NCBI GenBank assembly: GCA_038250675.1
Contig: JBBSCB010000001.1
Coordinates: 124,001-188,000, forward strand
Direction: 5' to 3'
Source: JAICUF01 sp038250675
GTDB lineage: Bacteria; Gemmatimonadota; Gemmatimonadetes; Gemmatimonadales; GWC2-71-9
Length of the DNA stretch: 64,000 nucleotides
Below, in pieces: positions 41,014 to 50,256 of the stretch (position 1 is the first letter of the stretch; each line of letters starts with the position of its first letter). A program made the position numbers and the translations under genes. The notes beneath the pieces were generated by a model that saw only the letters and a list, made by a program, of their open reading frames with translations, was not told the DNA's origin and did not search any database.

Positions 41014-41453
41014 GACCAGCCGGTGATGCGCCATCCCGCCGCCGTCCGGCGGAGGGCAAAGGTGAACATCGATCCCGTCTCCTTCATCGGCTTCCCACGC
41101 TGGGTAAACGTGTAATCCGACGGAATGACGATATAGGCCCGGTCACCGCTCACGTCCACATGGGTCGGCGCGCCGAGCGTCACCACGCCGCCGGCAATCC
41201 CCTCCTTCGCCGCGTTGGCGTCGTAGTCGCGCATCCACACGGCGCACGCGCCGGTGCCGTGCCACTCGTGCGGCGGGAACTCGTCGATGATCGAGGTCTG
41301 TGTGGCGCACGTGGCGGCGGCCGTCTTGGCGTCGCCGGCGTTGAACGCATCCACGAACTGGTGGACCGGGGTCAGTACAGCGGTGTTCGCCTGGGCCGCC
41401 AGCGGGGCGGTCGAAACGATCATGAGGGCGATGGCGCCCCGCAGCGGATGCAT
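40998..41453 (-). CDS. Secreted SnoaL/NTF2-like protein
   Basis: 151 residues from ATG 41453 with a signal ending APLAAQA. VHQFVDAFNAGDAKTAAA, TSIIDEFPPHEW and the final AAGWRITGWSWARH are typical of the NTF2-like cone fold. Binding or isomerase role unknown. Probably co-transcribed with the esterase. Confidence 0.85.
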   Translation of the reverse strand: MHPLRGAIALMIVSTAPLAAQANTAVLTPVHQFVDAFNAGDAKTAAATCATQTSIIDEFPPHEWHGTGACAVWMRDYDANAAKEGIAGGVVTLGAPTHVDVSGDRAYIVIPSDYTFTQRGKPMKETGSMFTFALRRTAAGWRITGWSWARH

Positions 41454-41549
41454 GGCGGTGCCTTCGTGGGAGGGTGGTGCCGGCGCTCGGCAGGTGAGCA
41501 GGTCAAACTCGCGGGTTCCCTGCGGCGTGTCCATGACCGCGGGGCGGGC

Positions 41550-41938
41550 TCAGGGATGTTCGTCGCGGCGGTCGTCCATGCGCGAGATCTGGTAAACGAC
41601 GCTCTCCCGCCCGTCCGGATGAGTCACGGTCCCGGCGCGCACCGCGCCGATCCGTTCGACCGCGCGCTGTGACCTGCCGTTGTGCGGGCCCACCAGGAAG
41701 CGCACCCGGTCCACGAATCCGAAGGCGTAATGCAGCATCAACCGCTTCATTTCGCCGTTGTAGCGCCCGCCCCGGCACCGGCGGACCAGAAAGGTCCAGC
41801 CGATCTCCACCTCGCGCCGGTCGGGATCGTAGCCGGCGTAGCGGGTTGAGCCGATGATCCGGTCGTCCTGCGGTCGATCACGGCAAAGGCGAGCCACTGC
41901 GACGCGTCACCGGCCCGTATCGGGCGGATGGGGGTCAT
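41550..41938 (-). pseudogene. GNAT acetyltransferase remnant, frameshifted and shortened
   Basis: ATG 41938 overlaps the previous stop (ATGA) and reads MTPIRPIRAGDA, then SQWLAFAVIDR. The trace continues in another frame from about 41870: IIGSTRYAGYDPDRREVEIG, RGGRYNGEMKRLMLHYAF, NGRSQRAVERIGAV. About 129 residues remain where about 190 are expected; about 60 N-terminal residues are lost and one indel breaks the frame. Confidence 0.8.
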
Positions 41939-42295
41939 GCGGCCCTCTCCCGCGCCCGACGCTGGAGTACCACATGAGTCGCGGCCTCCGATGCGACATG
42001 CTGCACGCATTCGTATCCCAGCGCGCGCAGGTCCACCCCCTCCAGCAGTCGCTCGCCCTGGCCCAGGAGCACCGGCACGATGGCCAGATGCATCTCGTCG
42101 ATCAGCTGGGCTCGCAGGAACTGGCGAATGGTGTCGGGGCCGCCCCCGACGCGCACGCTGGAACGTGCGGGTGGGCAGGGCCCACTGATGCAGCTCGGCC
42201 CCGCCCCCGCCCAGCGGGTGGTCGGCATCCTGATTCGGGCCCGCTCCGTAACCGTCCAGCGAGATGGTGAAGCTCTCCACGCGGACCAGCGGCAT
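41935..42295 (-). pseudogene. RibD-like dihydrofolate-reductase-family remnant with large internal deletion
   Basis: ATG 42295 reads MPLVRVESFTISLDGYGAG and ends in ALPTRTFQR; the trace resumes in another frame near 42155 with VGGGPDTIRQFLRAQLIDE, VPVLLGQGERLLEGVDL. About 90 central residues, including the NADPH-binding middle, are missing. Ends by ATGA overlap with the GNAT remnant. Confidence 0.82.
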
Positions 42296-42313
42296 TGGCA
42301 CTCCTTTCTGGTG

Positions 42314-43146
42314 CTACGGTGGCGGCGCACCGTCGACACCCCGAAGCCAGCGCGCGAAGTCGTCCATCCATTTATCGCTGGCGGTGCCGTGCTTCCGGGT
42401 GCCGAATCCGTGGCCACCAGAGCTGTAGATCTGCACTGCCGGCCTGTTTCCCGCCGCAACCAGCGCGTCGCGGAACCTGGTCTCGGTGCCCATCGCGATC
42501 GGGTCATCCTTTGCCCAGGCCAGGAAGATCGGCGGGAGCCCGGCCGGAATCTTCGGCGTCACGCCAAAGGGACCGCCGTAGATCATCGCGGCAAAATCCG
42601 GCCGCTCCGCCGCTGACGGCTGCAGCAGCGCGCCGCTCGCGACCATGGCGCCGGCCGAGAAGCCGATGATGCCCACCTTCTCAGCCGAGATCCCCCACTC
42701 GCCGGCGCGCCGGCGCACCACCTTGAGGGCCTGGATGCCGTCGGCGATGCCGTACCGGCCGGCGGTGTCCATGTCCATTTCCGGGATGCCGGACCCGCGC
42801 TTCTCGACGGTGCGGTACTTGAGTACGAACGCCGCGACGCCATGCTGCTGGAGCCAGGTGGCGAGCTCCCGTGCCTCGATATCCACCGCGAGCGCGACGA
42901 ACCCCCGCCGGGCGCGATGATGATACCGGTGCCGGTGGCCGTCCCGCGAGGCGGCAGGTAGGCCGTGAGCGTGGGCGTGACGACGTTGATGATGATGGTG
43001 CCGAGGGGCGTGTTGGTGAACGTCGTCTCGTGCTGGGTCCAGCGCTCGGAACCGGGCGCCGTTCCGGGCCAGATCGGGACGGTCTGCGCCCGTGCCGTGG
43101 AGGTCGCGAGGGCAATGGCGGTTAGTGTGGAATAAATTGTTCGCAT
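42314..43146 (-). pseudogene. Secreted alpha/beta hydrolase split by one base in a G run
   Basis: ATG 43146 (MRTIYSTLTAIALATSTARA) opens a signal peptide and WPGTAPGSERWTQHE. After GIIIAPGGG the frame shifts at a five-base run (42902-42906), and the rest is intact: FVALAVDIEARELATWL, nucleophile IGFSAGAM, acid AKDDPIA, histidine GGHGFG. Adding one base restores about 278 residues of a BD-FAE/dienelactone-hydrolase-like enzyme. It may be a sequencing error, phase variation or recent mutation. Confidence 0.8.
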
Positions 43147-43171
43147 CGTGCGCTCCGTGCGTTCGCCCGGC

Positions 43172-43588
43172 CTACTTGGCTCGCCGTGGCCCTGCTTTGC
43201 TGCCGGCCGCGTTGAAGGAGACGGCGGCGCGGATGAGCGCCTTGAACGCGTCCGCGTCGACCGCGTCCCCCTCATGGATGTCGATCGCGCGCCGGGTGTT
43301 CCCGTCGAGACTGGAGTTGAACAGCTTGGCCGGGTCCTTCAGCGACGCTCCCTTAGCAAAGGTCAGCTTCACGGTCGCCTTGTAGGACTCGCCGGTGCAG
43401 ATGATACCGTCGTGCGACCAGACGGGCGTGCCCATCCACTTCCATCCCTCCAGGACGTCCGGGTCCGCCTGCCGGATGAGCTTCCGCATCCGGGCCAGGG
43501 TCTTGCCGCGCCAGTCGCTCAGCTCGGCGATCCTCTGGTCGATCAGCTTGGATGCCGCGGAGCCGGCGGCCATTTCCGATTTTGCCAA
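43172..43588 (-). CDS. DUF1801-family protein
   Basis: 138 residues from TTG 43588 (MAKSEMAAGSA), with GGAGG 5 bases before; ATG 43573 lacks a good site. LIDQRIAELSDWRGKTLARM, VLEGWKWMGTPVWSHDGIIC and TFAKGASLKDPAKLFNSSLD are typical of DUF1801/YdeI-like proteins. Function unknown. Confidence 0.88.
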   Translation of the reverse strand: MAKSEMAAGSAASKLIDQRIAELSDWRGKTLARMRKLIRQADPDVLEGWKWMGTPVWSHDGIICTGESYKATVKLTFAKGASLKDPAKLFNSSLDGNTRRAIDIHEGDAVDADAFKALIRAAVSFNAAGSKAGPRRAK

Positions 43589-43665
43589 GTCTTCCTCCCA
43601 AAAAGCATCCAGACTGGTTCCGAACTCCTGGCCGGCCCAAAGGCCGACGCGTCGCCCGCGCTCTG

Positions 43666-44193
43666 CTAGCTCATCCACCCGTCGACGTGGGCGATGACGC
43701 GCCACCGGCCGCGCCAGATGCGGCGCAGGAGGAGGGTCTCACCATTCGAGAATCCGCACCCCGGAAACGGCCCGGGACCAGTCCGGGAATAGACGGTTAC
43801 GATCGCCACCTGACGCACACTGTCGAGACCGACCTGCGAGAACGCGATCACAGGCGGCCTCCTGCATGAGCCGGAGCGCGGCGTCGCCGTGTCGGCCGCG
43901 GGGTGACCCAGCGATGTGAGCGTGCTCACATCGAGGTGGTCGCGTGCGAGGTTCCGTGCACGATAGTTGGCCATCGCATCGGCAAATCCGGCGGGCAGGC
44001 TGTCGGACCAGCACGAAAGGTCGGCGCTGCATGGGCCGGCCGCACATGTCGCTTGCTCCACCTGTGCGGAATCGTCAGTCGGCGGCCCGCGCCGCGCCGC
44101 CTGCAGGACCCTGCGCTCGGCCTCCGCATATGAGAGGGGAGCGGGTCGGCAGGCCATCGCAGCGGTCAGCAGGAACCACGCAATGCGCATCAT
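43666..44193 (-). CDS. Hypothetical lipoprotein, cysteine-rich
   Basis: 175 residues from ATG 44193 with AAGGA upstream. Lipobox TAAMAC. At least five more cysteines (TCAAGPCSADLSCWSD, SGSCRRP, GCGFSN) may form disulfides outside the membrane. No family recognised. Confidence 0.7.
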   Translation of the reverse strand: MMRIAWFLLTAAMACRPAPLSYAEAERRVLQAARRGPPTDDSAQVEQATCAAGPCSADLSCWSDSLPAGFADAMANYRARNLARDHLDVSTLTSLGHPAADTATPRSGSCRRPPVIAFSQVGLDSVRQVAIVTVYSRTGPGPFPGCGFSNGETLLLRRIWRGRWRVIAHVDGWMS

Positions 44194-44225
44194 CAAGTCC
44201 TTGCGGAGGCGCACGCTCCGATGCG

Positions 44226-44783
44226 CTAGACCCGGCCGATACCCTTGGAGAAGCGGTGCCCATCTCCGCCAAAGAGGTTGAGCCGCCATTCGGCGCGGTC
44301 CGCCTCCAGCCACGGCCCGATGTTCCAGCCCACCGTCAGGCCATATCGCTGCGTCCACCGGCGGACTGCAGCCATCGAGAAGACGTGGGTCTCGTCGTCG
44401 AACTCGAGCAGCACGCGATCGGTGTCGGGCCCCGGCGCGACCTCGAGGAGGCCCGCCTGCTGGTTGGCGAGTTCCTTCTGCATGCTCGTGCGTCGGTCGC
44501 CGCTCAGTTCATTGAGCAGGATCAGCGTGAAGACGCCGCGCAGCGTGGTGGCGGCAATGAAGGCGGGGCTCGGCAGGCCGGCGAGATACGTCGCCACTTC
44601 GCCCCGCAGCACCCGGCGGGGCGACGGGTGGAATACGTACGCATCGATGCCGATGACCGGCAGCCCGTCGGGCGTATGCGCCGACCTCAGGTGCGCGAGC
44701 GGCTCCTGGAAGCGCAGTATTGCGGCGGTCAGGTTTGCCGCCTCGGCGTTCGCGTCATCCTCAGCGAAGACTGCAGCGGTCAT
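44226..44783 (-). CDS. Hypothetical cytoplasmic protein
   Basis: 185 residues, strong GGAGGG site. GIDAYVFHPSPRRVLRGEVA, SFDDET-like segment LLEFDDETHVFSM and WNIGPWLEADRAEWRLNLFG. No signal or membrane segment. Composition supports a real gene; no family recognised. Confidence 0.7.
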   Translation of the reverse strand: MTAAVFAEDDANAEAANLTAAILRFQEPLAHLRSAHTPDGLPVIGIDAYVFHPSPRRVLRGEVATYLAGLPSPAFIAATTLRGVFTLILLNELSGDRRTSMQKELANQQAGLLEVAPGPDTDRVLLEFDDETHVFSMAAVRRWTQRYGLTVGWNIGPWLEADRAEWRLNLFGGDGHRFSKGIGRV

Positions 44784-44822
44784 GGTCTGGTCCCTCCGCG
44801 CTATGGTGCCTGGTGACCGGCC

Positions 44823-44928
44823 TCAGCCAACCCGCTGCCGGCGTTGGCGTTCCTGCTCGAGGCGCTCCGCCAGGAACATCTTGAGCAGACTCTGCATGCA
44901 GCATGAACAGCTGGCTGACGGACTTCAG
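44823..44928 (-). pseudogene. Possible short coding remnant
   Basis: CTG 44928 overlaps the previous TGA (CTGA) and reads MKSVSQLFMLHAES; an adjacent frame then gives SLLKMFLAERLEQERQRR before TGA at 44823. Joined, they make a plausible 35-residue amphipathic piece of a larger protein. The evidence is weak. Confidence 0.3.
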
Positions 44929-45413
44929 CGCGCTGGCGCCCAGTCGTGTCCGCCCGATCCGAGGAGCGCCCCGAACACGGCCGTGCTCACCAGCGAAATC
45001 GTGAACTGAGCCACCTGTGTGCCGGTGCTCACCGGCGAGTCGCTGAGCCCATCCAGCGACAGCGCGAGCGCCCCGACGAACACCCCTGCCGCCGCCCCCC
45101 AGAGCGCGCCCCGCAACGCATGATTGCCGTGCCGGATTTCGACCTGGGCCAGTTCGCGGAGCGCGCGCGCCCGAACCGGATTGACGGAGCCCAACCCGCA
45201 CCCGGACGACGGATAGTGACAGTAGTGCACCGAGTCGGACGCGGGGCTCAGGCGGCTCAGGAGAAGCACCTGCTCCCGATCACCGGGCTGCCAGGTGAGC
45301 CGCGCGACGGTGCCACTATCCAGGCCACCCAGCGGCGCCGGACGCTGCGCGTGCACCGGCGCGGCGACGACGATGCCGAGTAGCACGATCCATCCACAGT
45401 GTATGAGTTTCAT
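44925..45413 (-). CDS. Secreted or membrane hypothetical protein
   Basis: 162 residues. Signal MKLIHCGWIVLLGIVVAAPV, GGGAGG upstream. A soluble part with two Cys (HYCHYPSSGCGLG) precedes two hydrophobic glycine-rich helices (RGALWGAAAGVFVGALALSL, ISLVSTAVFGALLGSGG). Family unknown. Confidence 0.72.
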   Translation of the reverse strand: MKLIHCGWIVLLGIVVAAPVHAQRPAPLGGLDSGTVARLTWQPGDREQVLLLSRLSPASDSVHYCHYPSSGCGLGSVNPVRARALRELAQVEIRHGNHALRGALWGAAAGVFVGALALSLDGLSDSPVSTGTQVAQFTISLVSTAVFGALLGSGGHDWAPAR

Positions 45414-45486
45414 CGGGCCTCCCGAAGGGTGAGGTTGCGCCTCACCTTACGCGGTGCCCGTCCTCTGGCCGTGACTTGATGCGTCG

Positions 45487-45814
45487 TTACCTCAGAATGG
45501 AGGCGGTCGTCATCGTCGCGTCCGACGCCAACGGGTTGAACGCATCATTCCCGGACCCGGCAAAGAATCGCCGCCAAACCAGCCCACCGGCCAGGGTAGC
45601 AAACGCCAGCGAATCAATCCGGCCGACGAACAGGCTGTCAACGCGCCCCCGCGTCGAGTACTCGCGCGATGCCTGGCCGTCGCGCGAAAAAACGAGGATC
45701 GTGTGGCGGCAGCGGTCAGCCGTGCACGGGACGCGATCCTGGGTGACCTCGGCGGTCTGGTCCGCCGCCGGTGGCGGCGCATTGCCGCCGGCGGGCGCGC
45801 AAGCGCGTGTTCAC
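45487..45814 (-). pseudogene. Lipoprotein remnant with broken signal peptide
   Basis: GTG 45814 overlaps the VOC stop (GTGA) and reads MNTRLRA, but the mature domain lies in another frame with no start: CAPAGGNAPPPAADQ, RVPCTADRCRHTILVFSRDG, SLFVGRIDSLAFATLAGGLV. The coding trace ends at TAA 45487. The signal peptide core and frame have been lost. The domain resembles small Cys-pair lipoprotein domains (DUF6438-like). Confidence 0.7.
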
Positions 45815-46197
45815 TGACCGGCCGGTGGTTGCCACAATTCCACCTTGTTTCCCTCAGGATCGATGACCCAGGCAAACGTGCCGTAGTCCGACTCATCGAT
45901 CTTGTCGAGGAGGTTGCAGCCTTCCGCCTTGAGCGCCGCGACCAAAGCGTGGACGTCGTCAACGCGATAGTTGACCATGAACGAGGCCTGGCTTGGCGCA
46001 AATTGTTTGGTTTCCTCGGGAGCAATCAACCAGGCGGTCGTTCCGCCTGTGGGCTTGCCATCCGCGTCGGCCCAGTCGAACGCGGCACCGCCCCACGCCT
46101 GGACATCGACGCCGAGATGACGCTTGTACCAGGCCTGCAGTGCCGGTGCATCCTTTGCCTTGAAAAAGATGCCGCCGATGCCAGTGACTCGCTTCAT
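45811..46197 (-). CDS. VOC (glyoxalase) family protein
   Basis: 128 residues, GGAGCAT before ATG. IGGIFFKAKDAPALQAWYKR, HLGVDVQAWGG, ASFMVNYRVDDVHALVAAL, and FAWVIDPEGNKVELWQPP. Metal-ligand Glu near the end retained. Substrate unknown. Confidence 0.9.
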   Translation of the reverse strand: MKRVTGIGGIFFKAKDAPALQAWYKRHLGVDVQAWGGAAFDWADADGKPTGGTTAWLIAPEETKQFAPSQASFMVNYRVDDVHALVAALKAEGCNLLDKIDESDYGTFAWVIDPEGNKVELWQPPAGQ

Positions 46198-46275
46198 GTG
46201 ATGCTCCGGTGTGCGGTGGTTGGGGGGTGCCGTGTGTTCGGCGGCCGGCCGAACCGGCCTGCGTGGTAACTCATG

Positions 46276-46690
46276 CTAGGCCTCGTAATTCCACGCGCAA
46301 GCTGGGAGCGAGCGGGTCAGCGACCGAATTGATTGGGCCGGGAGCTCCGCCAGGTGCCGAAACGCGCGGCCACTCAGGGTGCAATCGCCGCCCGGGCCAC
46401 AAATCGCCGCCCGCTCATACAAACGGCGTCCCGTCCCGCCTGGTACAGCGCCGCCCTTGCGATAACGACCGCCATCACTGGCGACTGCGGTTGCCGTGGC
46501 GTGGATCAACAGGAGTGCGATCCCCCACCCACGCACCCGGGCACGACATAGAGATCGAGCACGTCGCCGCCCGTCAGGCAGTGATGGAGATCGTAGCAGG
46601 GCATCCAGCCGACGAAGCCGACGTCGCGTCCGTTCTGATCGGCGGCAATGTGGATCGTGCAGCATGGACGCGAATCGGCGAGTCAGCCAT
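46276..46690 (-). pseudogene. GNAT acetyltransferase remnant, several frame breaks
   Basis: ATG 46690 starts MADSPIR; a second frame gives IHIAADQNGRDVGFVGWMP and GGDVLDLYVVPG; a third gives ALLLIHATATAVASDGG, then RLYERAAICG and SGRAFRHLAELP. All three belong to one GNAT order, but with pieces of the acetyl-CoA loop missing and three frames in 415 bp. It is clearly decayed. Confidence 0.75.
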
Positions 46691-47170
46691 TGGCGACGCT
46701 CCTCAGACCGGTCTGGCGGCGGATGCCCTCAGAGCGCAGGGGACGCCAAATGCCTCGCTTCATCTGCAGGGCCACTCGCAATTGTCTCAGCACGCGCGGG
46801 GACGCCGGCGGCCCCGCCGCTGCATGCAGTGTTCAGGCGCCGGCCTACTGGTGCTCTCCTGAAAGTCCGGCAAATGCGAACAAGCGCGCCCATGAGCCCG
46901 CATGCGCACACATTGTCCGGTCTCGACAGTGCTCGGCTGCCTTAGGGCCCCGCCCCGCCCCACGCTCACGCCACTGCTGGGACAGGTCGCGGCGACGGAC
47001 AACTCGGGGGATGCGGGTGGCGGTGGGACAGGCGCCGATACGTTAGCGCCGAACCCGGCCGACCGCCACAGCTCCGGGAGCCAGTGGTACTCAACGTGAG
47101 CGCCGCCTGCCTGCCGGCGCCCGGAGTTCCCCGTCCCACCACCGCGCGCCACCGACCACCCCCCAACACA
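46691..47170. other. Gene-free stretch between GNAT remnant and pyrE terminator
   Basis: 480 bp. Open frames here have no recognisable homology, no good ribosome sites and skewed composition. I see no tRNA, repeat array or mobile-element end. It probably contains further decayed sequence. Confidence 0.55.
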
Positions 47171-47203
47171 CAAAACGGCCACCAGCCCAAAGGCCGGCGG
47201 CCG
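47171..47203 (-). terminator. Intrinsic terminator after pyrE
   Basis: Stem 47194-47203 with 47176-47185 (10 bp, two G-U pairs), 8-base loop, then TTTTG on the minus strand. Lies 14 bp beyond the pyrE stop. Confidence 0.8.
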
Positions 47204-47216
47204 CCGCGCTCCCACC

Positions 47217-47779
47217 TCAGCCAGCCGCTGCCGCCGTACGCAGTCCGAGTTGCGTAGTCGTAGTAAGACACACTACGTCGTGGCCAGCCGCCTCGATCGC
47301 TGCCCTCCCACCCTGCTCCCGATCTACTACCGCCAGAACGCCGAGCACCGTCGCCCCCGCATCCTCCACCGCGGCGATCGCCTGGAGCGCCGACCCGCCC
47401 GACGTGATCACATCCTCCACCACCACCACCCGCTGGCCGGCGGCAAAATTCCCCTCGATGCGTCGTTTTGTCCCATGCGCCTTGGCCTCCTTGCGCACGC
47501 TGAAGGCATCAAAGGACCGCTTACTGACAAAACTTGCTGCCGCAATGGCGTATGAGACCGGATCCGCACCCATCGTCAGCCCACCGATGGCCTCCGGAAC
47601 CCAGCCGGCTCCCTCGATCGCCGCCAGCCCGGCCCGGCCCACCACCACCATCCCTTCCGCGGACATGGTGGTCAGCCGGCAATCGATGTAATAGGAGGAA
47701 CGCTGCCCCGAGGCCAGCACGAAGTCACCTTGCTGCACCGACCGCTCGAGCAGGAGCTGCTCGAGCCGGCTCGGGCCGC

Positions 47780-47783
<4 letters not shown>
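47217..47783 (-). CDS. pyrE: Orotate phosphoribosyltransferase
   Basis: 188 residues. FVLASGQRSSYYIDCRLTT, GLTMGADPVSYAIA, and the PRPP motif VVVVEDVITSGGSALQAI (E123, D124). Converts orotate and PRPP to OMP in pyrimidine synthesis. Coupled to the kinase stop by ATGA and followed by a terminator. No other pyr gene is nearby. Confidence 0.95.
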
Positions 47784-48673
<890 letters not shown>

Positions 48674-48821
48674 GCGCCTGCCAAGCTACTGAATTCCGCA
48701 TCCCCCAGCAAGCTTTGAGGTGAGGGAATGTGACAAACCTGCTTGACGCTCCCGCTCGCTGGCCGCTAACGTAACGGCTGCGGCGACCGCGGGAAGCGAA
48801 TCTGCCACGACGGGGGTCAGT

Positions 48822-50174
48822 GTGAAGCGTCGAATCGCCCTGTGCGGGCTGCTGGTGATCACCGCCGCCACGCTCGGGTGCGGGAGCTGGAAGCGCGAAG
48901 GGGCTGGGGAGCAGGTCAGCCCATCCGAAACGCTCACGCAGTTCCTCAACATCCAGAGCTACTACAAGCGGATCGGCCGCCTCGCGGCGACCGCACCGCT
49001 GCCCTTTGTCGGCACCGTCGCCTTCGCCGCCGGCGTCGGTGACACCGCGATCGCCATCGTCGGGCTCTCGCTGGAAAACCGCGCCTTTGCCTTTCAGAAG
49101 GAAGGCAACGCCTTCGTGGCCCGCTACCACACCGACATCGCGTTCACCCGCGAGGGCGCGCCACCCGTCTCGGTCGGGCGCGATCAGGTGATCCGCGTCC
49201 CCACCTTCCAGGAAACCCAGCGAGCCGACGAAAGCGTGCTGTTCCAGCAGGTATTCCGCCTCCTGCCCGGCAAGTACCACGTCGTCGTGGAGCTGCGCGA
49301 TCCCACCAGCGGCAACGACACCCGCGCCGAATCCGATTACACCGTGCCCGCGTTCACCGCCGGCACCACGTCGGAGCCGATCCTGTCCTACCAGGTGCGC
49401 GGCCGCTCCGCCCGCGCCGATACGCTGGCCGTCGTCCTCAATCCCCGCGGTAGCGTCGCCTACGGCGGAGACACGCTGCTGGCCTATATCGAGGGGTATC
49501 AGCTCCCGGTGGGGGCGCGGGTGCCGTTCGAAGTGCGCACCGAGCGCGACAGCCTGGTCTACCGCGACTCGCTCCAGTTCCGCGGCGGTCAGGAAGTCGA
49601 AAGCCAGGTCCTCCGGCTCCGGCCCGACAGCATGGCGCTGGGCGAGCTCAAGCTCATCGTGGGGAAGGGAAGCGGCGCGCGACAGGTTTCCGCCCTGGTG
49701 TCGTTCTCCAACGCCTGGGTCATCACCAATTTCGATGACATGCTCAGCTTGCTGCGCTACTATGGGCACGACGCGCGGCTCGACTCGCTCCGCAAGGCCA
49801 CGCCCGCGGAGCGCCCGCGCCTCTGGCACGACTTCTATCGCGCCACCGACCCCAACCCGGCCACGCCGGAGAACGAGGCGCTCAACGCCTACTTCACCCG
49901 GCTCACCATCGCCAATCTCCGCTTCCGCGATGAGGGCGCCAACGGCTGGCGCACCGAGCGAGGCGAGGTCTTCATCACGCTGGGCGAGCCCGATGAGATC
50001 TACGAGACGACGCCGGGCCAGGCCGGCGGTCGTACCGTGCGCTGGAGCTACATCAACTTCCAGCTCGTCCTCTACTTCGTGGACGAGACCGGCTTTGGCC
50101 GCTACCGTCTGACTCCCGATTCCCGCGCCGATTTCGAGCGGGTGCGGGCCCGGATCCGACGACTGGAGCCGTGA
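48822..50174 (+). CDS. GWxTD-domain lipoprotein
   Basis: 450 residues from GTG 48822. Lipobox TLGC. A large middle region with beta repeats (LPGKYHVVVELRDP, SFSNAWVITNFDDML), and the C-terminal GWRTERGEVFITLGEPDEI block defining the GWxTD domain, common in Gemmatimonadota and Bacteroidota. Role unknown. Read towards polA. Confidence 0.9.
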   Translation: MKRRIALCGLLVITAATLGCGSWKREGAGEQVSPSETLTQFLNIQSYYKRIGRLAATAPLPFVGTVAFAAGVGDTAIAIVGLSLENRAFAFQKEGNAFVARYHTDIAFTREGAPPVSVGRDQVIRVPTFQETQRADESVLFQQVFRLLPGKYHVVVELRDPTSGNDTRAESDYTVPAFTAGTTSEPILSYQVRGRSARADTLAVVLNPRGSVAYGGDTLLAYIEGYQLPVGARVPFEVRTERDSLVYRDSLQFRGGQEVESQVLRLRPDSMALGELKLIVGKGSGARQVSALVSFSNAWVITNFDDMLSLLRYYGHDARLDSLRKATPAERPRLWHDFYRATDPNPATPENEALNAYFTRLTIANLRFRDEGANGWRTERGEVFITLGEPDEIYETTPGQAGGRTVRWSYINFQLVLYFVDETGFGRYRLTPDSRADFERVRARIRRLEP

Positions 50175-50190
50175 CCCCGACCCTCCATCC

Positions 50191-50221
50191 CGGCCCCGGC
50201 GGACCTGATCCGCCGGGGCCG
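50191..50221. terminator. 13-bp hairpin between GWxTD gene and polA
   Basis: Perfect inverted repeat 50191-50203 with 50209-50221, 5-base loop, 16 bp after the GWxTD stop. No T-tract, so it may be an attenuating or mRNA-end hairpin. Confidence 0.5.
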
Positions 50222-50256
50222 ACTTCCGCCTGCCGCCGGGCCACCTACCTTTCGCC

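Noticed and set aside
37602..46690. Mobile element as the cause of gene decay
   Set aside because: No transposase, integrase, terminal inverted repeats or target duplications were seen.
47040..47060. Possible integron attC site (TTAGC...GCTAA-like bases)
   Set aside because: The sequence does not match the core-site consensus and no second site or integrase is present.
46787..47215. Minus-strand open frame of 142 codons before pyrE's end
   Set aside because: It runs through the pyrE terminator, has no ribosome site and looks like random GC-rich sequence.
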